Counted from the first letter of the stretch, positions 42,034 through 50,888 are shown. The stretch is 58,196 nt of DNA from JBBDIX01 sp040880235 (GCA_040880235.1 JBBDIX010000091.1:1-58196), one strand, 5' to 3'. Notes: generated by a model from the letters alone, not told the origin. Numbers and translations: made by a program.

Positions 42034-42720
42034 ATGCCGATTGACAGGCGCTCCGCGCTGGAGATCGCTGCCGCGAACGGCCACCTCGACGGTGATTTCG
42101 TCCAGCGACTGGCGGTCGGATGCGCCTGGATCAGCGGCGGATGGCAGGCAGCCATCGAGGTCAGGAAACCCAACTGCGCAGCATCACTCCGCGGAACGTC
42201 ATCTCTCGCGGCCGATGCAGCCGCAGACCTTGGCTTCACCATCGGCCAAGGACCGACCTGGGATGCGCTCGCCGCCCAACGGCCGATCCTGGTCGTCGAC
42301 GTCGGAATCGATCCGCGATGGCCGCAGGCCGGTCCCGCCAAGGCCCAGGCTGGAGTGCGCTCCGTGGCGGCACTCCCCTTGCAGGTGGGCGAGACCACCC
42401 TGGGAACGCTGACCCTGTTCCACGACCAGCAAGCGACGCTGGATCGCCGCGGTGCCGGGGATCTGCTCGAGTTGGCCGCCGCGTTGACAAGGGTGCTCGT
42501 CGAACATCTGGCTGGAAGTGACAACCACTCGGCGAGGATCGTTGCCGCTCTGACACCCGCAGCGGTGGTGCACCAGGCAACCGGGATGGTCGCCATCCAG
42601 CTCGACTGCGACCTGGCAGATGCCCTGGCCCGCCTACGGGGCCACGCCTACTCCCGAGAGCTGCCGCTGGCCAACGTCGCAGCCGCGATCGTGACCGGAG
42701 CCCTTCAGTTGGCGGCCTGA
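42034..42720 (+). CDS. GAF-ANTAR domain regulator (predicted RNA-binding antiterminator)
   Basis: 228 residues from ATG 42034, which has GTGAGGA seven bases upstream. The first residues RRSALEIAAANGHLDGDFVQRLAVGCA form the helical start of one GAF-ANTAR subtype. The GAF domain continues to about residue 155 (LGFTIGQGPTWDALAAQRPILVVDV, AGVRSVAALPLQVGETTLGTLTLFHD). The C-terminal ANTAR helices follow: HQATGMVAIQLDCDLADALARLRGHAYSRELPLANVAAAIV. ANTAR domains bind paired hairpins in RNA to prevent termination. Part of the GAF (AWISGGWQAAIEVRKPN) looks divergent. The frame is open upstream through a remnant described separately. The signal is unknown. Confidence 0.8.
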   Translation: MPIDRRSALEIAAANGHLDGDFVQRLAVGCAWISGGWQAAIEVRKPNCAASLRGTSSLAADAAADLGFTIGQGPTWDALAAQRPILVVDVGIDPRWPQAGPAKAQAGVRSVAALPLQVGETTLGTLTLFHDQQATLDRRGAGDLLELAAALTRVLVEHLAGSDNHSARIVAALTPAAVVHQATGMVAIQLDCDLADALARLRGHAYSRELPLANVAAAIVTGALQLAA

Positions 42721-43134
42721 GAAGCCCAACGAGCCCTCTTGCAAGCGGTCAGACGATCTCGCGGTGTCCATCGCCGGTCGATGGGCCGACCGCCGGATGC
42801 GATCCATGTGACGCTCCGCAATGCGGGTGGGATTCGTCCCGCGCTGCGGTGCGTTCGTCAGGCCTCGTACCGTGACGCGTCTCTCCATGCGTCATGCGTG
42901 CTGTCCGTCCTGGGAGACACCGCACATCCGGTCCACCAGTGGTCGCAGCTGCCCACTGGCAAGCACATCACGGACGAGTCACATGGGCTCGGGCGTCGGT
43001 GGGGATCGGCAACCGGACGCCGGCCGGGATCGTCGCCACGGGTCCGGACACGGACATCGCCGGGTGCTCGGCCCGGGCCGGCGTGGAATCCAGACAGGGC
43101 GTCGCCGACGGAGAATTCGGTGGCGACGTCGAGG
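42721..43134. other. 414-base intergenic region with no recognisable feature
   Basis: Between the GAF-ANTAR stop and the converging EAL gene I see no protein with family resemblance, no tRNA and no strong hairpin. Frames open through it on both strands have arginine-rich, non-homologous translations. It may be decayed coding sequence, since the neighbouring locus shows decay. Confidence 0.5.
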
Positions 43135-44673
43135 TCACTGCGGGCGCTGGAGTCGACGTTCGCGGGCCCAAACGAACAGCTCGTCCGCCGGCACGGGCCG
43201 GCTCCACAGGTAGCCCTGGCCGATGTCGCAGCCGAGCTCGACGAGCAGGTCACGCGTTGGCCCGTCCTCGATCCCTTCGGCGATGACGAGCCGCTCGAGC
43301 TCGTGGCTGAGATCGATCGTCGAGCGCACGATGATCAGGTCGCTGTTGTCCGTAGTGAGGTTCTGGACGAAGCTCCTGTCGATCTTGACGTCGTCGACGG
43401 GCAAGCGCCGCAGGTACGTCAGCGACGAGTACCCGGTGCCGAAGTCGTCGATCGCGATCCGCACCCCGAGGCGCTTCAGTGCCCCGGTGACCCGGAGAAC
43501 CTGTGCGTCGTCCTCCGCGAACGCGGTCTCGGTGAGCTCGAGGTGCAGACGTGACGGCTCGACCTCGAAGCGCGCCAGTGCGTCAGCGATCTGTGCGACG
43601 ATCGTTCGGTCCGTCAACAGCCGGGGCGAGAGGTTGACCGCGACCGGGACGTCGAACCCCTCGTGTCGCCACGCCCGGTGCTGAGAGAGCGCTGTGCCGA
43701 GCGCCCAGCGGGTGAACGGCCCATTGAGATCGCTGTGTTCGATGATCGGCATGAACTCACCCGGCGCCACGAGGCCGCGCTGCGGGTGCTGCCATCTCGC
43801 GAGCGCCTCGACACCGCAGATCTCACCCGTCTTCAGATCGATCTTCGGCTGGTAGTGCAGGACCAGCTCCTCTTCTCCGATCGCGCGAGTCAGCTGTTGC
43901 GAGATGCCGAGGACCAGCACGCCGGACGCGGCCAGCAGACCGAGGTGCGACAGCCACCACAGCCAGTCCCACGGGGCACCGATGAGCTGCAGCGTGCTCG
44001 CGACGACCAGGATGAACGCGACCTGCCCGAGGGTGCGCAGGAACGGGCGGCGTTGCCGCCGCCATTCGATCGCGACGACGCCGACGACGACCAGGTAGGC
44101 GATCAGCGTCGTGATCTCGAGCGGGCGCAGGGCGTCGTACCCGTAGGGGTAGGAGGCGGTCAGCACCCGCATCCAGCTTCCGTGCGCGCCGGCCTCGACC
44201 AGGACGGCGATGCCGATCGCGAGCAGTACGAGTGCTCCTCGAGGGTGACGCAGCCGTCGTGGAACCGGCAGGTTCAGCAACGAAGCGACGGCGAAGGCGG
44301 CGAACACCAGCCGCGCCAAGGGATCGAACATCATGGCGGAGGGGGACTCGAGCATCGCAGTGCCCGCGAAGGCGTGAGGACCGAAGACGAGTGCGAGCCC
44401 GGCGAACGCCGCTGCGAACAGGAAGCTCTGACTCGTCCCGTCGAGACGAAACCGGGTCCACGTTGCCCGCGCCGCAACCAGGCAGGCCAGGGCCAGCGCG
44501 AGGATGAACGGGATGTGCAACGCGATCGACTCGAACGACGCCCGTGTTGAGGGAATCGCGATGGCGACCGCCGCGATGACCACGTAGGCAGCGACCACCC
44601 ACCACTGCGCAGTGCCAGCCTGAGTTCTGCCGGAACGCCCCCGGCGCGAGTGATCCGCCTTCACTGTCACCAT
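43135..44673 (-). CDS. Membrane-anchored EAL-domain cyclic di-GMP phosphodiesterase
   Basis: 512 residues. About 20-265 form eight membrane helices (first WWVVAAYVVIAAVAIAI), unlike any named sensor I can identify. A direct link leads to an EAL domain (about 270-505) with LHYQPKIDLKTGEICGVEALARWQHP, VAVNLSPRLLT, LHLELTETAFAED, IAIDDFGTGYSSLTYLRRLPVDDVKIDRSFV and IAEGIEDGPTRDLLVELGCDIGQGYLWSRP. The EAL, DDFGTGYSS and final glutamate motifs are intact, so hydrolysis of c-di-GMP is expected. There is no GGDEF domain, unlike the protein at 36.9-39.5 kb. ATG 44673 is the start. Confidence 0.9.
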   Translation of the reverse strand: MVTVKADHSRRGRSGRTQAGTAQWWVVAAYVVIAAVAIAIPSTRASFESIALHIPFILALALACLVAARATWTRFRLDGTSQSFLFAAAFAGLALVFGPHAFAGTAMLESPSAMMFDPLARLVFAAFAVASLLNLPVPRRLRHPRGALVLLAIGIAVLVEAGAHGSWMRVLTASYPYGYDALRPLEITTLIAYLVVVGVVAIEWRRQRRPFLRTLGQVAFILVVASTLQLIGAPWDWLWWLSHLGLLAASGVLVLGISQQLTRAIGEEELVLHYQPKIDLKTGEICGVEALARWQHPQRGLVAPGEFMPIIEHSDLNGPFTRWALGTALSQHRAWRHEGFDVPVAVNLSPRLLTDRTIVAQIADALARFEVEPSRLHLELTETAFAEDDAQVLRVTGALKRLGVRIAIDDFGTGYSSLTYLRRLPVDDVKIDRSFVQNLTTDNSDLIIVRSTIDLSHELERLVIAEGIEDGPTRDLLVELGCDIGQGYLWSRPVPADELFVWARERRLQRPQ

Positions 44674-44820
44674 TCATCCCCAGCGTGACGGACGTCGACA
44701 CGTGCCCAACCGTGGTGCGTTGGTCTTCTCGCCGCCACAGGGTGGAGCAGGTCGCAGGCACACCACCAGACTGGTCGCTCGGCGGCACCCGGTCAACACG
44801 AACCTGTCACCACGGATCTG

Positions 44821-44894
44821 TGGGCCGGGCGGGGCTCGAACCCGCGCCGCCTCGATTATGAGTCGAGTGCTCTGACCAACTGAGCTACCGGCCC
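44821..44894 (-). tRNA. tRNA with CAT anticodon (elongator Met or Ile2)
   Basis: On the minus strand: acceptor GGGCCGG (44888-44894) pairs with CCGGCCC (44822-44828), D arm GCTC/GAGC, anticodon stem CTCGA/TCGAG with loop CTCATAA (anticodon CAT), T arm GCGGGTTCGAGCCCCGC, discriminator A at 44821; CCA is not encoded. CAT can mean elongator methionine or, if modified to lysidine, isoleucine (AUA). The initiator type is unlikely because the acceptor begins with a normal G-C pair. Confidence 0.93.
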
Positions 44895-45102
44895 TCGGCG
44901 CAACCCGGGATTCGGGCCACTGTCGTGCGGGCGTCCCCATCCGTCAGTCCGCGTGCCACGCGACACCTCGCACCGCTGCATCCTACGGCGCGGACCCAGG
45001 GGTGATGGCCGAAGGGCGGTGGCGGGCGCCTTGGGTTCTGCGGACGCTGGCCGGGTTCGGTCCGCAGCGTTCGTGTCTGTTCGTGCCTCTTGGGAGGTAG
45101 TG

Positions 45103-45273
45103 ATGGCTGGTACAGGCGACAAGGTCAAGGGCAAGACAAACGAGGTCGTGGGAAAGGCGACCGGCAACAGGTCGCAGCAGATGAAGGGGAAGGCTCAGCA
45201 GGTCAAGGGCAGTGTGAAGAACGCGGTTGGTGCGGAGAAGGAGGAGATGGACCGCGAGTCCGATCGCCGCTAG
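45103..45273 (+). CDS. CsbD-family stress protein
   Basis: 56 residues, highly charged and helical: MAGTGDKVKGKTNEVVGKATG then repeated KGKAQQVKGSVKNAVG. The KGKxxEVxGKxTG pattern is the CsbD signature. CsbD-like proteins are induced by general stress regulators in Bacillus and many actinobacteria, and their biochemical role is unknown. ATG 45103 has GGGAGG about seven bases upstream. A GC hairpin follows the gene. A weak pair GGGTTC (45033-45038) and GGGTTC (45053-45058) might be an alternative-sigma promoter, but the match is too poor to call. Confidence 0.9.
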   Translation: MAGTGDKVKGKTNEVVGKATGNRSQQMKGKAQQVKGSVKNAVGAEKEEMDRESDRR

Positions 45274-45304
45274 TCGCGGCGGCACGACGCACCACCTGCA
45301 CGGC

Positions 45305-45332
45305 GCGACCCCTCGCCACGACGGGGGGTCGC
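45305..45332 (+). terminator. GC hairpin downstream of csbD
   Basis: GCGACCCC (45305-45312) pairs perfectly with GGGGTCGC (45325-45332) around a 12-base loop, 31 bases after the csbD stop. There is no T-run after it. It may also serve the converging small gene ending at 45358. Confidence 0.4.
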
Positions 45333-45357
45333 CGCCTTGAGAACGGTCCTGCCCTGA

Positions 45358-45510
45358 TCAGTCGTCTGACGGGGCCACCTCCCCGCACCAGGGACAGAAG
45401 CCGCTGTGCGTGAGGGTCAACTCGTGGGCGGTTCCTGCATCCATCTGGGCGGGCTCCAGATGTTCGTTTCCGGCCGGCATCGAGCAGGTCGTGTGTACGG
45501 AGGACTCCAT
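45358..45510 (-). CDS. Small hypothetical protein with CPWC motif
   Basis: 50 residues from ATG 45510, or up to 76 from TTG 45588. The sequence is ESSVHTTCSMPAGNEHL, then ELTLTHSGFCPWCGEVAPSDD at the end. CPWCG resembles half of a zinc ribbon or a thiol pair, with another Cys 30 residues earlier. AGG seven bases before ATG 45510 is a modest ribosome site. I do not recognise a family, and the coding status is uncertain. Confidence 0.35.
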   Translation of the reverse strand: MESSVHTTCSMPAGNEHLEPAQMDAGTAHELTLTHSGFCPWCGEVAPSDD

Positions 45511-45747
45511 CTCACTGCCTGTCCGTATCGAGGTCAGCTGTCCAGGCACCGAGAGTCGCCCGAACGTGATCGTGTCACCAGAGGCCAAAGCCCCTCGAGC
45601 CTCACGCCAGCCCCGCTCTCGCCCGCGCCCCGCAACAGGTCGGACCGACCGACGTCGAGACTCGGGATGGGGCGCCGAGCACGCTCAGTAGCATCGCCGC
45701 CATCATCGCCCCGGATCGTCCGGGCACGTGATCCGGAGGTCGGTCGG

Positions 45748-46578
45748 GTGGGTGCCTTGCTCGCGCTCGGAGCAGCGATCAGCTTCGGCGTCTCCGACGT
45801 CGCAGGGGCCGTCGCGTCACGGCGCTCGCCCGCACTCACCGTGGCCATCGGGATGCAGTTCGCTGGCTTCCCGGTGCTGCTGGCGGGCCTCTGGTGGCTC
45901 TCCGGAACCCCCTCGGTGCAGGCCCTGCTGCTGGGCGCGCTGGCCGGGTCGGTCGGCAACATCGGGCTCGTGCTCTACCTGCGCAGCATGGCCGTGGGCC
46001 CCATCGGGGTCATCTCCCCGATCTCTGCGGTCGTCGGTGCCGGGGTTCCGGTGACGTGGGGGGTGCTCGTCGCTGGCGACCCCCTCACCGCGGTCCAGGT
46101 GGGCGGCATCGTGGCAGGACTCGCCGCGGTGGTGCTGGTGGCGTGGTCTCCCGGGGCCTCACTGCGCGCCTACGGGTCACGCGGACCCATCGTTGCGTTC
46201 GTGGCCGGCCTGTTCTTCGGGTTCTTCTTCATCGCCCTCGACGCAACCCCCGCCGACTCGGGCCTGTGGCCCCTGCTCGGCGCCCGGGTGGCCGGTTCGC
46301 TGAGCCTCATCGCGTTCTTCCTGTGGCGCGGGACGCGGCCGCGCCACGGCATGGCCGTCGGCCTGATCGTGCTGTCGGGTACCACCGACATGCTGGCCAA
46401 CGTGCTGTTCCTGCTCGCGACCCGGTCGGGGCTGTTGAGCCTGGCATCTCTGCTCGCATCGCTGTACCCGGTGGTGGCGCTACTGATCGCCCGGCAGCTG
46501 CTGCACGAACGCCTGCGGCCCATCCAGGCGCTGGGCGTGGCCGTTGCCCTGGCCGCGACCCTGGCACTCGTGGTCTGA
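45748..46578 (+). CDS. EamA/DMT-family permease
   Basis: 276 residues, ten membrane helices. The first repeat starts GALLALGAAISFGVSDVAGAVASRR and ends with AGPIGVISPISAVVGAGVPVTWGVLVAGDPLTAVQ-like sequence (seen as VGPIGVISPISAVVGAG); the second repeat carries GTTDMLANVLFLLATRSGLLSLASLLASLYPVVALLIARQLLHERLRPIQ, the expected E-R near the last helices. GTG 45748 is chosen because GGAGGT lies seven bases upstream; open frame further upstream is not family-like. The substrate is unknown. It converges with the lipoprotein gene 18 bases away. Confidence 0.87.
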   Translation: MGALLALGAAISFGVSDVAGAVASRRSPALTVAIGMQFAGFPVLLAGLWWLSGTPSVQALLLGALAGSVGNIGLVLYLRSMAVGPIGVISPISAVVGAGVPVTWGVLVAGDPLTAVQVGGIVAGLAAVVLVAWSPGASLRAYGSRGPIVAFVAGLFFGFFFIALDATPADSGLWPLLGARVAGSLSLIAFFLWRGTRPRHGMAVGLIVLSGTTDMLANVLFLLATRSGLLSLASLLASLYPVVALLIARQLLHERLRPIQALGVAVALAATLALVV

Positions 46579-46596
46579 TCCCTGTCGCTCGGCGGG

Positions 46597-47829
46597 TCAG
46601 GCTGGTTCGATCCGGTACACCGCGCCGCTGAGCGCGAGCACGTAGAGCTCGCCGTCGACGTCCTGCGCGAACGACGCGACCGGTCCCGCCTGCAGGCCGA
46701 GATCGGCCTCGGCCACGACCTCGCCGTCCTCGACGAGGATGGCCCGAATCTCGCCGTCGCAGAAGTCGCTGTACAGGTAGGCGCCGGTCAGGTCCGGGAT
46801 CGCCTCACCGCGATACACGTACCCACCGGTGATCGCGCACCGGCTCGACGTGGTCTCGTACTCGTGGACCGGTGGATGGTGGTCCACAGGCTCCGGACCG
46901 GCGAACTCGAGGGTTCCCTCGCGGAGGTTCCACCCGAGATTTGCACCTGCCTCGGTGGCAGGGTCGACGACCGACACCTCCTCGCGACGATTCTGACCGA
47001 CGTCGGCGATCCACATCTCGCCGGTCTCACGGTCGAAGGAGAACCGCCACGGGTTGCGAAGTCCGTACACGAAGATCTCGTCGACGGCGTCGGGGTCACT
47101 CACGAACGGGTTGTCGCCGGGGACCTGATAGCTGTCACCCGACGAGGGATCGATCCGCAGGATGGCACCGAGCGGCGTCGACAGGTCCTGCCCCGCCTCG
47201 AGCGGATCACCGCCACCTCCTCCGTCACCCAGCGCCAAATACACCATGCCGTCGGGCCCCACCTGGACATCTCCGCCGTTGTGATTTGCCCGCGGCTGTT
47301 CGATCTGCAGGATCGTGCGACGACGCGTGGGAAGGGGTACCCCGTCGAACACCGCGACGACCTCCAGCACCGTGTCCCCGGCAGGGTCTGTACGCGACAG
47401 GTACAGATCGGACCCGCCGGCGGAGAACGCGATGCCGAGCAGGCCGCGTTCGGAGTCCGTGGAGGTGTCGGCACTGACGTCGACCAGTGCGCCAGACGCT
47501 CCGTCGTCGGTCAACCGGTGCACGGTTCCCGACCGGTCCGCCAGGAACAGGGAGCCGTCAGGGCCGACCGCCCCGGCGATCGGCGCACCGAGTTCCGCGA
47601 CCTGGACGAGCTGCAACGGTGTGGACAGGTCGATGCCCGCGACCTCGGACCCGTCGCCGACGGTGGACGGTTCATCCGAGTCCTCGTCGGAGTCCTGCGG
47701 CGCGTCGGACGCCGTGGGTGACTCGGACGGCGCCGCCGGATCGTCGACGTCGCCGGAGTCACAGGCCGCGACGACGAGGGCCACGACGCACAGGGCGACG
47801 ATTCGGCGGCGGGTGGGACGGACCGACAT
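46597..47829 (-). CDS. Glucose/sorbosone dehydrogenase-family (PQQ-type beta-propeller) lipoprotein
   Basis: 410 residues. A lipoprotein signal RRRIVALCVVALVVAAC (Cys at about 22) is followed by an acidic Ser/Asp-rich linker (about 25-60). The beta-propeller follows: APIAGAVGPDGSLFLADRSG, DSERGLLGIAFSAGGSDLYLS, RANHNGGDVQVGPDGMVYLALGDGGGGGDP, DEIFVYGLRNPWRFSFDRETGEMWIADVGQNRREEV, NLGWNLREG and CAITGGYVYRG. NHNGGD and RNPWRFSFD are diagnostic for the GSDH family, soluble aldose-sugar dehydrogenases that bind PQQ and calcium. Some relatives lack activity; substrate and cofactor here are not proven. ATG 47829 has GAGGAA eight bases upstream. Confidence 0.9.
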   Translation of the reverse strand: MSVRPTRRRIVALCVVALVVAACDSGDVDDPAAPSESPTASDAPQDSDEDSDEPSTVGDGSEVAGIDLSTPLQLVQVAELGAPIAGAVGPDGSLFLADRSGTVHRLTDDGASGALVDVSADTSTDSERGLLGIAFSAGGSDLYLSRTDPAGDTVLEVVAVFDGVPLPTRRRTILQIEQPRANHNGGDVQVGPDGMVYLALGDGGGGGDPLEAGQDLSTPLGAILRIDPSSGDSYQVPGDNPFVSDPDAVDEIFVYGLRNPWRFSFDRETGEMWIADVGQNRREEVSVVDPATEAGANLGWNLREGTLEFAGPEPVDHHPPVHEYETTSSRCAITGGYVYRGEAIPDLTGAYLYSDFCDGEIRAILVEDGEVVAEADLGLQAGPVASFAQDVDGELYVLALSGAVYRIEPA

Positions 47830-48058
47830 GGGGAGGTTCCTCGTGGTTCGCGGCGCAGGCAACAGCAGGGGACGCATCGCGGGCACGTCGGCGTACGACC
47901 GAGGCGCCCACCCGCAACACGACCCCGAGGCTACGGGACGCCGTCGATCCCGTCCTCGGCCCAGCGGCGGTGTCCACCGCCCTGCCGGTCGCCCCGTGTC
48001 ACGGAGCGCGCGTACGTTTACGGTGACCGCAACGTGACGTCCGCAACGTGAGGACCGG

Positions 48059-49075
48059 GTGATCGACGACCACGCAGGCCCGCTGAAACGGCACACGCGC
48101 GCCGTTCGTGAGGCCGACGAGGACCGGCTGCTCTCCCCTGCAGCGACCCGCGCGTCACGGTCCCGGGGTCGTGACACGCCGGAACCCGACGACGACTACC
48201 GCACGGCGTTCGAACGCGACCGCGACCGCATCCTGCACGCCAAGGCGTTCCGCCGCCTCAAGCACAAGACCCAGGTCTTCCTGAACCCCGACGGCGACCA
48301 CTTCGTCACCCGCCTGACCCACACACTGCAGGTCGCGCAGGTCGGGCGGTCCATCGCCGTGGCCCTGGGGCTCAACGAGCCACTGACCGAGGCCATCTGC
48401 CTCGGCCACGACATCGGCCATGCGCCGTTCGGTCACACGGGTGAACGTGCACTGACGCCCTATGTCGAGGGCGAGTGGCAGCACGCCATCCACGGGGCAC
48501 GGGTGGTGGAGGTCCTCGAACCCCTGAACCTCACGTGGGAGGTCCGCGACGGGATTCGCCAGTCCTCCTGGAAGAACGACCCTCCCCCGTCGACCCCGGA
48601 AGGCTGGGTGTGTCGGTTCGCCGACCGGATCGCCTACCTCGCCCATGACGCGATGGACTCGCTGCGCGCCGGGGTGCTGACCGTCGAGGCGTTTCCCCGC
48701 GAGTTCGTCGACACGTTCGGAGAGCCCGGCCGCGCGTGGATCGACTCCATGGTCACCGCCGTCATCGATGCGTCGGTGGCACAGGGCGCGGTCACCATGG
48801 ATGACGACGTGCTGGAGGTCATGCACGCGCTGCGCGACTGGATGTTCGAGCAGGTGTACCTGCGCCCCGAGGCTGAAGAGCACTCCGAACGGGCCATACG
48901 CGTCATCCAGGACCTGGTCGAGTGGTTCCGGGACCATCCCGACGAGATTCCGGATGCCTACCGACTCCCGGACAGTTCACCGACGCAGGCGGCCATCGAC
49001 CACGTCGCAGGCATGAGCGACCGCTTTGCCATCCGCGAACACGACGCGCGCTTTCGGCCCGCAGGCCTCTACTGA
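48059..49075 (+). CDS. dgt: dGTP triphosphohydrolase-like HD protein
   Basis: 338 residues of the deoxyguanosinetriphosphate triphosphohydrolase-like family. HD-domain ligands: THTLQVAQVGR (first His), CLGHDIGHAPFGHTGE (HD pair), FADRIAYLAHD (last Asp). N-terminal FERDRDRILHAKAFRRLKHKTQVF is the family signature. Members hydrolyse dNTPs to nucleosides and triphosphate, and affect nucleotide pools and mutation rate; in actinobacteria the gene often lies before dnaG, which is not present here. GTG 48059 has GAGGA upstream. It converges with the Rpf-like gene. Confidence 0.93.
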   Translation: MIDDHAGPLKRHTRAVREADEDRLLSPAATRASRSRGRDTPEPDDDYRTAFERDRDRILHAKAFRRLKHKTQVFLNPDGDHFVTRLTHTLQVAQVGRSIAVALGLNEPLTEAICLGHDIGHAPFGHTGERALTPYVEGEWQHAIHGARVVEVLEPLNLTWEVRDGIRQSSWKNDPPPSTPEGWVCRFADRIAYLAHDAMDSLRAGVLTVEAFPREFVDTFGEPGRAWIDSMVTAVIDASVAQGAVTMDDDVLEVMHALRDWMFEQVYLRPEAEEHSERAIRVIQDLVEWFRDHPDEIPDAYRLPDSSPTQAAIDHVAGMSDRFAIREHDARFRPAGLY

Positions 49076-49114
49076 CATCTCTGCTGGTTCAGGCCCGCTG
49101 ACCCCGTCGAGTCG

Positions 49115-49621
49115 TCAGCGCAGGCCGAGACGCCGCGAACACGACGGCCATGCGCCCCACCCCTGGCGTTCCAGCACGCGCTCGGCCATGGCGATCTGTT
49201 GATGGACCGGCGCCTCGTGCGGCATGCCGGTCCCACCGACCCCACGCCACGTGCCGAGCGCGAACTGCAACCCGCCGTAGTAGCCGTTGCCGGTGTTGGC
49301 GGCCCAGTTCCCTGACGCCTCACAGTCGGCCAGCCGTTGCCACACGCCGTCGTCAGGGTCGACCGCCGCCTGATCGGGACCCACCACATGGGAGGTGCGC
49401 ATCATCGCGTCGATCTCGACGATGCGGTGGTCGAGATCCGCCTGAGGCGGGCCGTCCTTGGCCCAGATCGTGCGCGGGGCGTCCATCGCGAGGTCCGGAT
49501 CCCGGGTCCAGTGCCGATCGTCCGGGCCGTCGACGAGCAGCGGTACGGACAACGTGACCACCACCGCCAACAGCACGGCCAGGCTCGGCAACCGTCGCCT
49601 GGCGAGTGCGCGAACGGGCAT
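49115..49621 (-). CDS. Secreted Rpf-like transglycosylase-domain protein
   Basis: 168 residues. Signal sequence RRRLPSLAVLLAVVVTLSVPLLVDG (about 8-32), a spacer rich in Asp/Arg, then a resuscitation-promoting-factor/transglycosylase domain: WQRLADCEASGNWAANTGNGYYGGLQFALGTWRGVGG, with the catalytic glutamate of CEASGNW, and AERVLERQGWGAWPSCSRRLGL, giving the conserved Cys pair of Rpf domains. Rpf proteins cleave peptidoglycan and stimulate growth from dormancy in actinobacteria. No LysM or G5 domain is attached. ATG 49621 has GGAGG six bases upstream; the leader contains three 10-bp repeats. Confidence 0.9.
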   Translation of the reverse strand: MPVRALARRRLPSLAVLLAVVVTLSVPLLVDGPDDRHWTRDPDLAMDAPRTIWAKDGPPQADLDHRIVEIDAMMRTSHVVGPDQAAVDPDDGVWQRLADCEASGNWAANTGNGYYGGLQFALGTWRGVGGTGMPHEAPVHQQIAMAERVLERQGWGAWPSCSRRLGLR

Positions 49622-49640
49622 GGATGACCTCCGGTGCATC

Positions 49641-49670
49641 GTGTGGCGTCGCGTGGCGTCGCGTGGTGCA
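49641..49670. repeat. Three tandem 10-bp repeats in the leader of the Rpf-like gene
   Basis: GTGTGGCGTC, GCGTGGCGTC and GCGTGGTGCA run head to tail, 20-49 bases upstream of ATG 49621. The 10-bp period keeps copies on one face of the helix; whether a protein binds is unknown. Confidence 0.5.
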
Positions 49671-49904
49671 CGGCGGTGCGGTGGGGCCGCACGGATCGGG
49701 GGTGGAGGAGGCGGGCCGAACCTCGGCGCGTCGAGCGCCGGCGGGCCCGTCGGAACCTCACAGGGTGCCGCGTATCCACCTTCCCGGCCGTGACGCCCCT
49801 GTCCGATCGTCCCGCACGTTGACTAGGGTTCCGAGCGCCCGGACACCCGCTGCGGGCATGATCTGCCGGTCGCCGGCACCTCTGCGCACCCCTCGAGCAT
49901 CGCC

Positions 49905-50888
49905 GTGGCCGACTCCGATCTCTCCGCATCACGCCCGGCCTCGACGCGCCTGCCGTCGACGACGGCCGGGACGAACCTGGGCGACTTCACGGTGCGCGAC
50001 TGGCTCCTGCTGGCCGCGATCGCGTTCATCTGGGGATCGTCGTTCGTCCTGATCGACATCGGACTGGAGTCGTTCGAACCCGCGCTGGTCGCCTGGGCGC
50101 GCCTGACACTCGGCGCCCTGACCCTTGCCTGCGTGCCTGCCGCACGGCGCGTGCGCGTGGAACGAGGCGACATGGGCCGCATCGCACTGCTCGGGACCAT
50201 CTGGATGGGCGTGCCCCTGCTGCTGTTCCCGTTCGCACAGCAGTGGATCGACTCGTCCGTCGCCGGGATGATCAACGGGGCAATGGGACTCACGACGGCC
50301 GCATGGGCCGCGGTGCTGCTGCGGAGACTGCCGGGACGCCGCCAGACGCTCGGACTCCTGCTCGGGTTCGCCGGCATCGTGGCCGTGTTCTTCCCGGAGG
50401 TGCCCGTCGCCGAGACGACGGGCAGCGCCCGGTCGGCGTTCGGCGCCGCGCTGGTCCTGATCGCCGTCATCCTCTACGGGTTGTCCGCCAACCTCGCGGT
50501 GCCGCTGCAACACCGCTACGGATCTCCGGCCCTGATGTTGCGTGTCCAGCTCGCCGCGATGATCGTGGTGACCCCCTTCGGTCTGCTCGCGCTGCCGGGA
50601 TCGCGGTTCTCCTGGACGGCCGCTGCGGCCATGGTGCCGCTGGGCATGCTGAGCACCGGACTGGGTTTCGTACTGATGGCGACCCTGGTCGGTCGCGTCG
50701 GCGGACCACGAGGATCCATCGCCATCTACTTCGTGCCGCTGGTCGCGATCGGACTCGGGATCGCGGCGCGGGGCGAGTCCATCCACCCGGCCGCGATCGC
50801 CGGTACCGCGCTCGTGATCCTCGGGGCGGTCATCACGTCACGCGGCGAACGAGGCGCACCGACCGGGACTCGCAGCCGGGGCGGGTAG
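49905..50888 (+). CDS. EamA/DMT-family permease
   Basis: 327 residues with ten membrane helices after a polar 28-residue N-terminus. Family elements: WLLLAAIAFIWGSSFVLIDIGLESFEPALVAWARLTLGAL (the WGSSF motif of EamA repeat 1), SSVAGMINGAMGLTTAAWAAVLLRRLPGRRQTLGLLLGFAGIVAVFFP, and in repeat 2 VGRVGGPRGSIAIYFVPLVAIGLGIAARGESIHPAAIAGTALVILGAVI. It is the third EamA protein of this window and not a close copy of the others. GTG 49905 is the start; no strong ribosome site. The substrate is unknown. typA begins 33 bases downstream. Confidence 0.88.
   Translation: MADSDLSASRPASTRLPSTTAGTNLGDFTVRDWLLLAAIAFIWGSSFVLIDIGLESFEPALVAWARLTLGALTLACVPAARRVRVERGDMGRIALLGTIWMGVPLLLFPFAQQWIDSSVAGMINGAMGLTTAAWAAVLLRRLPGRRQTLGLLLGFAGIVAVFFPEVPVAETTGSARSAFGAALVLIAVILYGLSANLAVPLQHRYGSPALMLRVQLAAMIVVTPFGLLALPGSRFSWTAAAAMVPLGMLSTGLGFVLMATLVGRVGGPRGSIAIYFVPLVAIGLGIAARGESIHPAAIAGTALVILGAVITSRGERGAPTGTRSRGG

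Noticed and set aside
42721..43134. Open frames in the 414-base gap
   Set aside because: No motif, no good ribosome site and no resemblance to known proteins.
45033..45058. Possible alternative-sigma promoter before csbD
   Set aside because: GGGTTC repeated at 14-base spacing is only a weak match to GTTT/GGGTA-type promoters and such strings are common at this GC content.
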